The notes: a model not told the origin generated them from the sequence alone. A DNA stretch of 64,000 nucleotides from Effusibacillus dendaii (GCF_015097055.1 NZ_AP023366.1:2082001-2146000); one strand, 5' to 3'. Numbered from the stretch's first letter, positions 27,499-37,081 are shown. Program-made: numbers and translations.

Positions 27499-28053
27499 AT
27501 GAGTTTTGGAACCCATGTACGAAAAGCAAGAATCGAAAAAGGGCTCACCTTACAGGATCTTTCCGCACGCAGTCGGGTAAGCCGCTCCATGTTATCCCAA
27601 ATCGAACGGGGAGAAAAAAACCCGACGCTGCAGGTCGCTTGTCAAATCGCGGAGGGATTGGACACTACATTATCACGTTTATTAGGAGAACCTGAGACGG
27701 ATCAAGTTGTGGTGATTCGTAAGGAACAGCGGCAGGTTTACCGGGACGCTTCCTCCGGTTTTGAACGGCATCTGCTGTCCCCTGCTTTCCCCGCACGGGG
27801 CATTGAGTTTATTTTAAACATTATTCCTCCCGGCGGCGATTCCGGTACCTTTCCGCCGCACAAATCGGGCGTCAAAGAATATATCACCGTTGCGAAAGGG
27901 AGTTTGCAGGCCATTTTAAATAACCAAACCTATTTGTTGCAGAAAGGCGATTCCATTTTTTTTGAGGCGAATGTGGAACACCGTTTTATTAACATCGGAG
28001 AAGCGGAATGTCATTATTATCTGGTGATCGATTCCAACACAGCGGGAGGATGA
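27499..28053 (+). CDS. XRE-family transcriptional regulator with cupin sensor domain
   Basis: This 184-residue regulator has an N-terminal helix-turn-helix (VRKARIEKGLTLQDLSARSRVSRSMLSQIERGEKNPTL) and a C-terminal cupin domain (HKSGVKEYITVAKGSLQAIL, FFEANVEHRFIN) that probably binds a small ligand. The start is the ATG at 27499, eight bases after GGAGA; a TTG directly precedes it. Such regulators often control adjacent transport or catabolic genes; the neighbours are the divergent lactate permease and, downstream, a convergent MFS transporter. Confidence 0.87.
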   Translation: MSFGTHVRKARIEKGLTLQDLSARSRVSRSMLSQIERGEKNPTLQVACQIAEGLDTTLSRLLGEPETDQVVVIRKEQRQVYRDASSGFERHLLSPAFPARGIEFILNIIPPGGDSGTFPPHKSGVKEYITVAKGSLQAILNNQTYLLQKGDSIFFEANVEHRFINIGEAECHYYLVIDSNTAGG

Positions 28054-28059
28054 TCTGTA

Positions 28060-29274
28060 TCAGCTTACAGACACCCGGTCGTTTCGGGAATGTGCCTGGC
28101 GCTCCTTTTGCATTTTGAACGTAAAGCCAATGCCGAGCAAAAGCATCAGGAACGCAAATAAGAACGCTTGGTTAAAACCGCCTAAGTGGTCAATAATCCA
28201 GCCGGCAGATCCAGGACCGAGCAGCTGACCGGCCGCAAAAAATAATGTCACGTAACCGAGCGCCACCGGCGCCAAAGAAGTGGGGACTTGCTCCGTTGAA
28301 GCAGCCTGAATCAATGCCAACATGCCGCCGACTGTGCTGCCAAGCAGGATTTGGCAGATGATAAAACTGGCCAGACCGGGAAGCAAGATGGGCAGCAACG
28401 TCCCGATTGCCACTACGGTTAACGATAACAGGAGAGACATTCGTCTGCCGACTCGATCGGAGAAAACTCCCCATACCGGGCCGCTGAAAACCGATAAAAA
28501 TCCGCCAATTGCCATGACAATGCCAGCTACTTTCGGATCAACCTGATGCTCCAGCATGAAGCCCGGCAAAAAGGTGGGCGGTATGATATAAGCCACACCA
28601 ATACACATATAAATATAGGCCACCAGCAAAACTTCTTTTTTTCTGTAAACGGCCGATAACAGATTGGGCCGCTTCTCTTTTGAGTATGATGCTGCTGCAG
28701 GGGGATTTTTTAAAATAAAAGCGGCCATTGCCCCGACAATCAGACCATAAACGCCAAACGATTCCCACGCAATCCGCCATCCGGAATTTGAAAACAAATC
28801 GACTAACCAAGGTACTACCAGCCCTGCAATGAAAGCCCCAAGCCCTAAGCCATTGGCAAGAAAGCCGATCATAAGGCCTCGTCGATTAGGGAACCAGGAA
28901 ACAAGCAGAGAAGCCAATGGCGTATATGTAAAGGCTGTTCCCACACCGGCCAGGAACATCCATACGGCCGCTGCATGAAATGAAGACACCCACGCCAACG
29001 CCAATAAAGAAAGTCCCGTTAAACCGGTTCCCAACATTACGACCTGTTTACTCCCCCAGCGGGCAGCCAACCATCCGGCAATCGCGACCATGACAAAATA
29101 CCCAAACGCGGTGGATGTACCCAACAGCCCCGCATTCACATAACTTAAATGGAGACTGTCTCGCATAAACGGCATCACCACTCCGTATGCCATTCTGCCG
29201 AAACCAGTCGTCGCGATCGTCAACAATGTTCCTATAACGGCATACTGCCAAATTTGACTGCGTTGTTTGCCCAT
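28060..29274 (-). CDS. MFS transporter (CynX/YbfB-like)
   Basis: This 404-residue membrane protein has about twelve hydrophobic segments. The first helices TTGFGRMAYGVVMPFMRDSLHLSYVNAGLLGTS and the loop FPNRRGLMIGFLANGLGLGAFIAG are typical of the YbfB/CynX-related MFS group. The substrate is unknown. GGAGGC precedes the ATG. It converges with the XRE-cupin regulator, only 6 bases apart. Confidence 0.8.
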   Translation of the reverse strand: MGKQRSQIWQYAVIGTLLTIATTGFGRMAYGVVMPFMRDSLHLSYVNAGLLGTSTAFGYFVMVAIAGWLAARWGSKQVVMLGTGLTGLSLLALAWVSSFHAAAVWMFLAGVGTAFTYTPLASLLVSWFPNRRGLMIGFLANGLGLGAFIAGLVVPWLVDLFSNSGWRIAWESFGVYGLIVGAMAAFILKNPPAAASYSKEKRPNLLSAVYRKKEVLLVAYIYMCIGVAYIIPPTFLPGFMLEHQVDPKVAGIVMAIGGFLSVFSGPVWGVFSDRVGRRMSLLLSLTVVAIGTLLPILLPGLASFIICQILLGSTVGGMLALIQAASTEQVPTSLAPVALGYVTLFFAAGQLLGPGSAGWIIDHLGGFNQAFLFAFLMLLLGIGFTFKMQKERQAHSRNDRVSVS

Positions 29275-29328
29275 ATTCCGCCTCCTGTTCCCGTACGATT
29301 GCTTTCAATTCGATTGTATGGCAACGGC

Positions 29329-29361
29329 AAAAAAATAAACAGCCCGTTCCCACGAGCTGTT
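29329..29361 (-). terminator. Terminator after ndoA
   Basis: On the minus strand AACAGC and GCTGTT form a hairpin followed by TTTATTTTTTT. Confidence 0.78.
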
Positions 29362-29375
29362 GTTGTATTTTAAAA

Positions 29376-29726
29376 TTAAAATTCAATCAATCCAAGCGAA
29401 ATCAATAATGCATCATTCACACGAGACATCAATTCATCGTCCAGATGCGTAATTTTATCTGTTAACCGCTGTTTGTCAATAGTGCGAATCTGTTCCAGAA
29501 GAATAACCGAATCTCTTTCCAGTCCGTCTTTATCAGCTTTGATCTCTACATGGGTAGGGAGTTTCGCTTTTTGAATTTGGGCGGTAATAGCAGCCACAAT
29601 TACAGTAGGACTGAATCGATTGCCGATGTCATTTTGGAGAATGAGCACGGGGCGGAACCCACCCTGTTCGGAACCGACCACGGGTGATAATTCAGCAAAG
29701 AAAACATCCCCACGCTTGACACTCAA
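29376..29726 (-). CDS. ndoA: mRNA interferase toxin NdoA (MazF/EndoA family)
   Basis: This 116-residue ribosome-independent endoribonuclease cleaves mRNA at short specific sites (UACAU in B. subtilis). The PemK fold is seen in [52 protein letters not shown] and [15 protein letters not shown]. It is three bases after its antitoxin gene on the same strand, the conserved alr-ndoAI-ndoA order of Bacillales. Confidence 0.95.
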   Translation of the reverse strand: MSVKRGDVFFAELSPVVGSEQGGFRPVLILQNDIGNRFSPTVIVAAITAQIQKAKLPTHVEIKADKDGLERDSVILLEQIRTIDKQRLTDKITHLDDELMSRVNDALLISLGLIEF

Positions 29727-29729
29727 GGG

Positions 29730-30005
29730 CTACACCCCGCTTACAAGCCGTTCTAGTGTTGTCTCCGCTTCTTCTTCCGCCAGGAACGCCTCCGAGGCAA
29801 TGTTTAAATTGATTTTGGCCATTTCCATATAACCGCGCTGCATGGTTTCTCGGATGAATCGTTTCTTCCGCTCATTTAAATACAAACGCATTGCTTGGCG
29901 AATCAGTTCGCTGCGGTTTGATTTCTCCTGCTCCACGATACCGTCCATTTCCTGCAGAAGATGATTCGGAATACTGACCATTATCCTTTTTTTATTTGAC
30001 AACAT
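29730..30005 (-). CDS. ndoAI: Antitoxin NdoAI (ribbon-helix-helix)
   Basis: This protein of about 91 residues has an N-terminal RHH DNA-binding segment (KKRIMVSIPNHLLQEMDGIVEQEKSNRSELIRQAMRLYL) and a C-terminal part that neutralises NdoA. The start is the ATG at 30005, preceded by GGGGGTG; a longer frame exists but is not like the family. It is directly upstream of ndoA and 90 bases downstream of alr. Confidence 0.92.
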   Translation of the reverse strand: MLSNKKRIMVSIPNHLLQEMDGIVEQEKSNRSELIRQAMRLYLNERKKRFIRETMQRGYMEMAKINLNIASEAFLAEEEAETTLERLVSGV

Positions 30006-30094
30006 CCGGCACCCCCGACAATGACCTATTGCCCACTCTGGTATTATACCCAAGTTTCTCTATCGCTGTCAAAAGTCTGAAATCTCCTTTAGTT

Positions 30095-31216
30095 TTACTC
30101 AAATCTGTACAGCCTGGGCACCCGTTTTCCCAAATCGCAAGCCACTTCATAGGAGATAGTTCCAATTAAATCAGCAATCTCATCCAATGAAATAAACTCG
30201 TCGCCTTGTTCGCCGTACAACACCACCTGATCGCCTACGGAAACCCCTTTAATATCCGTCACATCAATCATGCATTGATCCATACAGATACGGCCTATGA
30301 TCGGAGCCCGTTGACCGCGAACCAATACGGACGATTTATTGGACAAAAGCCGTGAATATCCATCTGCATATCCGACAGGGAGGGTAGCAATCAACGCCTG
30401 CTCCCGTTCCACCGGTGTTGCACCGTATGATACCCCCGCCCCGCGCGGCAACATTTTCAAATGCACAATCTTCGTAACAAACTGCATGGCCTGGCGAAGA
30501 TCTATAAGGGATCGGTCAACCTGTTTGCCCGGATAAAGTCCGTACAACGAAATGCCAATCCGAACCATATCATATGCCATTTCCGGAAATTTTATGGCCG
30601 CCGCACTGTTTGCCAAGTGCCGCAGCGGAATCTGTATCAGATGATCATCCAATTCTTGCAACAACCGTTCCCATCTGGAAAATTGGCTCCTTACATAGCG
30701 CGGATCCGGATCATCAGCGGTAGCCAGGTGGGAAAACACACCTTCCAGTTCAATCCATTCCCGCCGCGCCAAATCTCTTATAAACCCAATCGCCTCTTCC
30801 GCCTGCAGCCCGATTCGCCCCATACCCGTATCGATCTTTACATGGACACGCGCTTTGGTTCCCGTTCGCTTGGCGGCGGCCTCCAAAGCGTCCACCAGAT
30901 CATTTTGAAATACGGTTTGCGTCAAATTCCAGCGAATGACTTGTTCTGCCGCTTCCGGAGGGGTATATCCCAATATCAAAATCGGTTCTTCAATTCCTGC
31001 CTCCCGCAGCGGGATTGCTTCTTCCACGCTGGCTACGGCCAAATAGTCGACCCCGCTGGCAATTGCCTGTTTGGCGACCGGGATGGCACCGTGTCCATAT
31101 CCGTCTCCTTTGACAGCTGCCAGGATGCGGGTAGTCGAGGGAAGAACTCTACGAAATTCCTGAACATTATGGGCAATATTCGAAAGATTGATTTCCGCCC
31201 ACGTCGGTCGAATCAT
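30095..31216 (-). CDS. alr: Alanine racemase
   Basis: This 373-residue PLP enzyme converts L- to D-alanine for peptidoglycan and can also act on spore germinants. The PLP-lysine motif is ILAAVKGDGYGHGA, and the second catalytic Tyr lies in GAGVSYGAT. The C-terminal beta domain contains RICMDQCMIDVTD. Full length. It sits between the ydcC-like gene and ndoAI on the same strand, an arrangement conserved in Bacillus. Confidence 0.95.
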   Translation of the reverse strand: MIRPTWAEINLSNIAHNVQEFRRVLPSTTRILAAVKGDGYGHGAIPVAKQAIASGVDYLAVASVEEAIPLREAGIEEPILILGYTPPEAAEQVIRWNLTQTVFQNDLVDALEAAAKRTGTKARVHVKIDTGMGRIGLQAEEAIGFIRDLARREWIELEGVFSHLATADDPDPRYVRSQFSRWERLLQELDDHLIQIPLRHLANSAAAIKFPEMAYDMVRIGISLYGLYPGKQVDRSLIDLRQAMQFVTKIVHLKMLPRGAGVSYGATPVEREQALIATLPVGYADGYSRLLSNKSSVLVRGQRAPIIGRICMDQCMIDVTDIKGVSVGDQVVLYGEQGDEFISLDEIADLIGTISYEVACDLGKRVPRLYRFE

Positions 31217-31311
31217 ATAAGGTCACGCTCGTTTCCCGTTTTCCCAAGCGTATCAACGTACAAGCATGGCGTCAAGCGCCGCTGTCTTTCCCCTACACGA
31301 AATATACATGC

Positions 31312-31350
31312 AAAAAACAGCCATGCCGATGCAATATGGCTGTTTTTTTA
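31312..31350 (-). terminator. Terminator after the YdcC-like lipoprotein gene
   Basis: AAAAAACAGCCAT and ATGGCTGTTTTTT form a hairpin able to act in both directions, between the lipoprotein gene and alr. Confidence 0.8.
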
Positions 31351-31376
31351 TTTACCGGGATGATTGACCTCACATC

Positions 31377-32384
31377 CTATTTGCCAATCGCTGACATGGT
31401 GGACTGCGCCATTTTCGTCATTTCCTGAACCGGCAAGGAAGATGTAAGCGAGAACTCCAGATTTTGGTGTGTCCAATACAGCGTCTTCACATTTCCACTG
31501 CCCGTTACGATGGCAGGCGTGCCGAGCAGATCCTGCATTTTACCGGATGGCAAAGCGACTGCGCCCGGTTCCGCCCTTGCTTCCGTAATCGTTGCCACAT
31601 TTCCTTGTGCATCTGTATAAACCAGATAGATGGTTTGATCCTGCTCTTTTACGTCTTTCAACGTCATCCCCTTCGGCAGATAGGCAGGTTCTATCACGCC
31701 AAAATCGGATTTCCCCCCCGCCACCGCCACCGTACCATCCGTATTGGCTAACGCCATTGCCGCTTCCGGAGTAAACGCATCCTTCTGGAAATTCATTCCT
31801 GTATCAAACGACTCGTAATCGACGGTGACAATCGGTTGATTCTCCTTATTGAAGAGTACCATCTGTTTCGGATATAATTTCCGGTCATCAAGCAGCACTT
31901 GCTGTTTCGTTATGATCGGATTTTCCGGCAGCATAGACATGTTAATAAGCACTGAATCTTTCCGAATTGACAACTCCTTATCCTTTGCCTGCAAAATCCG
32001 GTCAACCAATGCATGATAGAGGTACACATGCCCGCCTTGATTTTCCGACCAATCGCCTCGGAAACGGTAACTCTTTTTTAACTGCGGATTGACGACATAG
32101 ATCCCATCCTCATTCCGCAATATAACTTGCGAGATCTCTTTCTTCTCATTGCCCAGCGCGATGCGGTAATTGCCTGGCGCCTGATACCACGTTTCAATAT
32201 AATATTTGCTTGTGGATGATGGCGTCTGCACCGTCATGGTGGCGGTGCTCTTATAGGACTTCAGATTCTTCTGCACACTCTGCAAATTTTTTACCACATC
32301 ATCCGCCGACCGGATTCCACAACCGGCCAATCCCACGCATATGGCAAATACCATTACCCATACTACCCTTAATGATTTGCGCAT
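31377..32384 (-). CDS. LolA-like sporulation lipoprotein (YdcC family)
   Basis: This 335-residue exported lipoprotein has a signal peptide with lipobox LAGC-G at about residues 19-23. The mature part is a LolA/LppX-like beta fold (VVKNLQSVQKNLKSYKSTATMTVQTP, YYIETWYQAPGNYRIAL, QQVLLDDRKLYPKQMVLFN) followed by a second domain with EPAYLPKGMTLK, the DUF4367 pattern. B. subtilis ydcC occupies the same place before alr and belongs to the SigE regulon. No promoter was assigned here. Confidence 0.82.
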   Translation of the reverse strand: MRKSLRVVWVMVFAICVGLAGCGIRSADDVVKNLQSVQKNLKSYKSTATMTVQTPSSTSKYYIETWYQAPGNYRIALGNEKKEISQVILRNEDGIYVVNPQLKKSYRFRGDWSENQGGHVYLYHALVDRILQAKDKELSIRKDSVLINMSMLPENPIITKQQVLLDDRKLYPKQMVLFNKENQPIVTVDYESFDTGMNFQKDAFTPEAAMALANTDGTVAVAGGKSDFGVIEPAYLPKGMTLKDVKEQDQTIYLVYTDAQGNVATITEARAEPGAVALPSGKMQDLLGTPAIVTGSGNVKTLYWTHQNLEFSLTSSLPVQEMTKMAQSTMSAIGK

Positions 32385-32524
32385 AGCACCACCCCTTTAT
32401 CGGCTGTCCCCGTGATCTGATTTCAAGATATTCGGCAAGTCCGAAAAATAGTACAAGTCAACTGAAAAACGGAAGGGTTCCGAGAAGTGCATAGCGAACG
32501 TTTTATAAATAGGGAGGGGTAAGA

Positions 32525-33307
32525 ATGAATATGGAAAAAGCATTACAGGGACAGGTGGCGATAGTTACCGGTGGAGCGACTGGACTTGGCCGAGCGATGG
32601 CCCTGCAGTTTGCCGAGATGGGAGCCACCCTTGTAATTGCCAGCCGAAATATGGCAAACTTGCAAAAAACAGCATCCGAAATTGAACAGCGAGGCGTTTC
32701 AGCACTGCCTGTTCAATGTGACGTACGCCATCCTGAGCAGGTTGAACATTTAGTAACGGAAGCGATTTCCCGCTTTGGCAAAATCGATATCCTGGTCAAC
32801 AATGCGGCAGGCAACTTTATCTGCCCGACAGAAAACCTTTCGTTCAACGGTTGGAATTCGGTAGTCAACATTGTCCTGAACGGGACATTCTACTGCTCGC
32901 AAACGGTCGGAAAACGTTGGATTGAGGAAGGCCGGGGCGGCAGCATCTTGAATATCGTTGCGACATACGCTTGGACCGGCAGCCCTGGCGTCATTCACTC
33001 CGCATCCGCCAAGGCCGGAGTTGTCGCGATGACCCGCACATTGGGGGCCGAGTGGGGAAAATATGGAATCCGCGTCAATGCCATCGCACCCGGACCCATC
33101 GAAAATACGGGCGGTGCCGATCGGTTGTGGGGGGACCCGCAAGCGGAGCAGCAAGTGAAAGCGGGCATTCCGCTTGGAAGATTGGGAAAACCGGAGGAAG
33201 TGGCGCATCTTGCCGCATTTATGGTATCTCCTTATGCCTCCTACATGAGCGGCGAAGTGGTGACATTGGACGGAGCCGCTTGGTTGAACAGAGGACTGCT
33301 TCGGTAG
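32525..33307 (+). CDS. fadH: 2,4-dienoyl-CoA reductase (SDR family)
   Basis: This 260-residue short-chain dehydrogenase has the NADP-binding TGGATGLGRAMALQF and NNAAGNFICPTENLSFNGW. The usual YxxxK catalytic pair is changed to S-A-S-A-K (HSASAKAGV), the replacement characteristic of dienoyl-CoA reductases such as Bacillus FadH. It removes double bonds at even positions during unsaturated fatty acid oxidation. GGGAGGGG precedes the ATG. No other beta-oxidation gene is adjacent. Confidence 0.88.
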   Translation: MNMEKALQGQVAIVTGGATGLGRAMALQFAEMGATLVIASRNMANLQKTASEIEQRGVSALPVQCDVRHPEQVEHLVTEAISRFGKIDILVNNAAGNFICPTENLSFNGWNSVVNIVLNGTFYCSQTVGKRWIEEGRGGSILNIVATYAWTGSPGVIHSASAKAGVVAMTRTLGAEWGKYGIRVNAIAPGPIENTGGADRLWGDPQAEQQVKAGIPLGRLGKPEEVAHLAAFMVSPYASYMSGEVVTLDGAAWLNRGLLR

Positions 33308-33393
33308 TCCCCCTTTTTTGTAAGTACTTGAAATTATTGGTTGTCTATGCGTTAATATTTGTAGTATCCGTTTGTAGTCGGAGGCTTTTTCCT

Positions 33394-35634
33394 ATGCAGT
33401 TTACCTCTAAAAAACTGATCATTCCCCTCGTCTGCCTGGTCGGGTTGTTAGGCGGCTTTTTCCCATATTATTTCTTGAGTCAGTCTGAACGGCAATTCTT
33501 TCTTGCCCAAACAAACGAAACCTTAACGCAGATCTCAGGGGCGGCAAGGCAGCAATTGAAAGGGGTGACGTTCGATGAAATGCTGGAGGCCGCACAGCTG
33601 TCAACCCATCCCGCAGATATCCAACTTTCTTATCTCAACACTGCTTTGCAACCACTCGCGGAATCGTTTTCCGAAAACGGCATTTATGTGATGTTTTACG
33701 ATACAACGCGGGATTGTGTTGTCGCATCTGCGCCTGCAAGCGAAACGAAAAATTCCTGGTTTAAGCGCCTGCCTGCCGATTACCCCAGTCGTATTGTATC
33801 GGAAACCAAACATCCTGATTTTCGGTTGGTGGATAATTCGACACGGGGACCTATGTATGTATTGACAAACCCGCTAAACAAAGGAGGGCAATTGTACGGT
33901 TTGCTTGTGGTCAGCATCCCTCAGCAGATCATCGACGAGAAGATCAAAGAACGCGAACGCTACTATCTGGTAGTCTCTTCCATTCTGGCAGCACTCGCAG
34001 TATCTTTTATAACTCTGGCCTATCTTGTCATCTATTTCCAATTGGGCGGGGCCGCTCAAAATCGATTTTTACGGTCATGGCCGAAATGGCTCTTCACCGA
34101 GCAAAGCGAATTATCCCTGCATCAGTTTGAACAAGCTCATCGCTCCCCTTTCATCCGACCCATGATTGAATCGATCTATTCTTTTCAGAAATGGGTTCTC
34201 CATATTTTTCAAGACCTGCCGACAGCCATTCTGGCAATCGACCATGAACGACACATTACATATATCAATCCGGCCTTTGAAAAAATGTCCGGATACACAC
34301 TTCAAGAACTAAAAGACATGTCGCCTGAACAACTCAGTCAGCTGTTTCAGCCAGTCGGCAAATCCAACGACCTGCAGAATCTGTTTGAAAGCAAATCGAA
34401 TAAGGAAATAAAAGGTGAATATCAAATCGATTCGAAAAACGGACAGGCAATCCCTGTTCAATTACAGTCCTATAACCTGGTTGTGCAAAACCGTATCGGA
34501 AGAATCGTTCTCTTTATCTTTGACAGCCAGGCACATCATCTCTTGCAGCAACTTCAGGCGCAAAACAGATTACTGTTGGAATCCTTGAACGAAGGAGTTT
34601 TGATTCTCGATAAACAAGGGACCATCCGTTATATGAACCATGCGTTTGAATCCATTTTATCCACCAACCGAAACGACTGGCTGGGGCAGTCTATTTTCGA
34701 AACCAATATGGAAAAATCGGTTTCCGAACTGCTGCGCCTCATTTTATCAAATCGTTCGGCACGCGCTCATTCGATGCCGGGTAAATTTTTGAACCGGCAG
34801 TTGTCTCATTTATCTCTCGATATCATTCCACTCGGCAGCGAATCCTCCAATTCGCAGGGGGCTTTGTTAATCGGTCGGGACTTGACGACCGAATGGCAAT
34901 GGAGTGAATTGTCCAAACAGGCCGATCTCGTTCATTCTCTTAGCCAAATCGCCGCCTCTATGGCGCATGAAGTACGCAATCCGTTAACAGCGGTAAGCGG
35001 GTTTCTGCAACTGATCGCCAGGGATTCTCCGTCCGGGGACAAACTTGAAACCTATGTTCAGGTCATGCTGGAAGAGTTGGAACGAGCTTTGGGAATTATC
35101 AGCGAATATTTGAGTATGTCACGAAAGAACCTGAGCGAACGACAGCCCGTCAGTCTGCGGATGATACTCGACGATGTCCGTATACTGATGGAAAGCGAAG
35201 CGATTCTAAAAGGGGTAAATCTCCATTTTTATCTGCTTGATCAAACGATAGTTTGTGATATTACAAAAATGAAACAAGTGATGATCAATCTTGTGCGAAA
35301 CGCTTTAGAAGCAACTCCACGCGGCGGTGTAGTAACCGTTTCAGTTGAAAAATCGCTGCCCGAACATGCGGTGCTGATTCAAGTGTCCGATACGGGGATT
35401 GGCATATCGGCAGACGATCTGTCAGAAATTTTCAATCCGTTTTTTACGACCAAAAAGGGTGGAACCGGTTTAGGTTTATCTGTCTGCAAACAGATTGTAG
35501 AGGAACATGGGGGAACCTTGGAGGCAACCAGTATCGAGTCGGCAGGCAGCACATTTACGATTCGGATGCCTCTTCCCGATACCACGGATTTAGGTGAACC
35601 AATACTTCTTCCACATCTGGATTCTCCTGTTTAA
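33394..35634 (+). CDS. Membrane-bound PAS sensor histidine kinase
   Basis: This 746-residue kinase has two membrane segments (about residues 8-28 and 198-222) flanking an extracellular sensor of ~165 residues, probably Cache-like (TRGPMYVLTNPLNKGGQLYGLLVVSIPQ). Two PAS domains follow (about 280-390, 395-510). HisKA has the phospho-His in AHEVRNPLTAVSGFLQLI; HATPase has NLVRNALEAT, DTGIGISADD and GTGLGLSV. The start is the ATG at 33394 after GGAGG; the open frame continues upstream antisense-like through fadH and is not coding there. No response regulator is adjacent, so it may be a phosphorelay (Kin-type) kinase. Its 3' end overlaps the convergent CDF gene by 80 bases. Confidence 0.88.
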   Translation: MQFTSKKLIIPLVCLVGLLGGFFPYYFLSQSERQFFLAQTNETLTQISGAARQQLKGVTFDEMLEAAQLSTHPADIQLSYLNTALQPLAESFSENGIYVMFYDTTRDCVVASAPASETKNSWFKRLPADYPSRIVSETKHPDFRLVDNSTRGPMYVLTNPLNKGGQLYGLLVVSIPQQIIDEKIKERERYYLVVSSILAALAVSFITLAYLVIYFQLGGAAQNRFLRSWPKWLFTEQSELSLHQFEQAHRSPFIRPMIESIYSFQKWVLHIFQDLPTAILAIDHERHITYINPAFEKMSGYTLQELKDMSPEQLSQLFQPVGKSNDLQNLFESKSNKEIKGEYQIDSKNGQAIPVQLQSYNLVVQNRIGRIVLFIFDSQAHHLLQQLQAQNRLLLESLNEGVLILDKQGTIRYMNHAFESILSTNRNDWLGQSIFETNMEKSVSELLRLILSNRSARAHSMPGKFLNRQLSHLSLDIIPLGSESSNSQGALLIGRDLTTEWQWSELSKQADLVHSLSQIAASMAHEVRNPLTAVSGFLQLIARDSPSGDKLETYVQVMLEELERALGIISEYLSMSRKNLSERQPVSLRMILDDVRILMESEAILKGVNLHFYLLDQTIVCDITKMKQVMINLVRNALEATPRGGVVTVSVEKSLPEHAVLIQVSDTGIGISADDLSEIFNPFFTTKKGGTGLGLSVCKQIVEEHGGTLEATSIESAGSTFTIRMPLPDTTDLGEPILLPHLDSPV

Positions 35635-36460
35635 TACGGTCCCGGATTGCACTTGCCACATCATGGCCTTCCTGGACCGTAATCGTCCCTGGCACGGCCA
35701 CTCGGACATCAACCAAGATGTAGTGGCCATGTGCCCGTGCACGCAGCCGGTCAAGTCTTTTCACATACGGAACAGATAAAATGGTACGGGCAAACGACTC
35801 CACTTTGTCCGGTTCCACCGTTCTTTCCATCAACACTTCGACCGCTTCTTTTCCGGTCTCATAAGCCAGTTTGAAAATTAACAACGCCACTATAAAAGCG
35901 GCCACTGAGTCTGCGTAGTACAAGGAAGGCATTTGCAGCCAGTTGCCTGCAAGCGCAATCCCGATTCCTGCAAATGCAAAAACAGACGCAATCACATCTG
36001 CCTTATGGTCTACCGCCGTTGCTACCAATCCTGCTGAATTATATTTTTTCCCCAGCCGCATCGTATAGGAATATAACACCTGTTTGAGTATCCATGAAAA
36101 TACGGCTGCCGCAAACGCGATCCAATGCGGCGCATGCGGCGTTTCGAAGAAAGCCTTAACGGACCCCACCGCAATTTCCAAAGCCGCAACCGCCAGGATG
36201 CCCGCCACGATTCCCGAAGCAACCACCTCAGCCTTACCGTGTCCATAAGGATGTTCCTCATCAGCCGGTTGATTGGAAATTCGCATGGCAAAGAGAACCG
36301 CGACCGAAGCCAACACATCCGCAGCAGAATGAAAACCGTCCGCGATCAACGCATTGCTGAGAAACCAATATCCAACCGCCAGCTTCATTATGGTTAACAT
36401 CACGTTGGAAACAACAGAAATCCAAGCGGCTTGTTTACCTGCTCTCTCGCGCTGGTTCAA
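35555..36460 (-). CDS. Cation diffusion facilitator (CDF) metal exporter
   Basis: This 301-residue transporter has six membrane segments with the metal-site motifs DGFHSAADV (segment II) and DHKADVIAS (segment V), and a cytoplasmic C-terminal domain (VPYVKRLDRLRARAHGHYILVDVRV). Such proteins export Zn, Mn, Fe or Co by proton antiport; the second site DHKAD resembles the Mn/Fe/Zn MamM/FieF type. It converges with the histidine kinase gene, overlapping by 80 bases. Confidence 0.92.
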   Translation of the reverse strand: MNQRERAGKQAAWISVVSNVMLTIMKLAVGYWFLSNALIADGFHSAADVLASVAVLFAMRISNQPADEEHPYGHGKAEVVASGIVAGILAVAALEIAVGSVKAFFETPHAPHWIAFAAAVFSWILKQVLYSYTMRLGKKYNSAGLVATAVDHKADVIASVFAFAGIGIALAGNWLQMPSLYYADSVAAFIVALLIFKLAYETGKEAVEVLMERTVEPDKVESFARTILSVPYVKRLDRLRARAHGHYILVDVRVAVPGTITVQEGHDVASAIRDRIKQENPDVEEVLVHLNPWYREEASES

Positions 36461-36633
36461 TCCGGCACCTCCTCATCACTCACTCATTATATCCTGTATT
36501 TCTGTCTGTTCATGCACCATTTCCCAAACATTTCAACTGTCTATCAAAAAGCAGTGAATTCTAGCAATCCCGGGTATAAATTAAAAGATTGTTGCCTAGA
36601 CTATAGAAAAGCGGTAAAAGGAGGAAAAACCGG

Positions 36634-36732
36634 ATGAAAACAATCGGGCAATTTATCCAAAATAATCATGTGGATCTGCGAGCCTATTTACACTATTTAT
36701 TCACATTGTCAGGAACGCGTCAAACTAAATGA
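36634..36732 (+). CDS. Possible 32-residue small protein
   Basis: In the 345-base gap upstream of the moaD-like gene, AGGAGG lies eight bases before an ATG that opens a 32-codon frame (start MKTIGQFIQNNHVDLRAYLH). The excellent ribosome-binding site argues for translation; I recognise no family. It could be a leader peptide for the moaD-like unit or a remnant of a longer gene. The rest of the gap (36461-36633) holds only the CDF promoter side and no gene I can see. Confidence 0.45.
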   Translation: MKTIGQFIQNNHVDLRAYLHYLFTLSGTRQTK

Positions 36733-36805
36733 TAAACCGTTCCAGATCCACGGCAGTTCCCTCGATTTCTGTTCTATGATAATCTAAAATCAAGGGGGAT
36801 GCGAT

Positions 36806-37081
36806 ATGGTAATAAAAGTATTTGCCACATTCCGGCAAATTGTAAAGGGCAAGCAGGTTTCCGTTGAATTTAAGGATGGGCAAACGATCGGCCAGTTATT
36901 GCAAAGTCTAATCGAGCAGTTTCCAGCTTTTCAAAATGAGTTGTTCGATGAAGAAAACCAGTTGCATCAACATGTTCATGTATTTATAAACGGAAAAAAC
37001 ATTATTCACGGACAGGGTCTCGATACCATATTGTCGGAAACCGATGAAGTGGCTCTAATCCCTCCCGTTGGAGGCGGTTAA
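36806..37081 (+). CDS. MoaD/ThiS-family sulfur carrier protein
   Basis: This 91-residue ubiquitin-like sulfur carrier has VIKVFATFRQIVKGKQVSVEF at the start, VFINGKNIIHGQGLDTILSETDEVALIPPVGGG at the end and the C-terminal Gly-Gly needed for thiocarboxylate formation. MoaD transfers sulfur to the pterin precursor of molybdenum and tungsten cofactors. It is three bases ahead of a second GG-tailed small protein and faces a tungsten-type AOR gene, so it probably serves the AOR cofactor. Confidence 0.88.
   Translation: MVIKVFATFRQIVKGKQVSVEFKDGQTIGQLLQSLIEQFPAFQNELFDEENQLHQHVHVFINGKNIIHGQGLDTILSETDEVALIPPVGGG

Noticed and set aside
30461-31363. Long open frame antisense to alr (300 codons)
   Set aside because: The opposite strand encodes a complete alanine racemase; the antisense product has no recognisable domain.
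32971-33393. N-terminal extension of the membrane kinase through fadH
   Set aside because: The extension overlaps fadH in another frame, is rich in Arg, and the ATG at 33394 has GGAGG and begins a normal signal-anchor.
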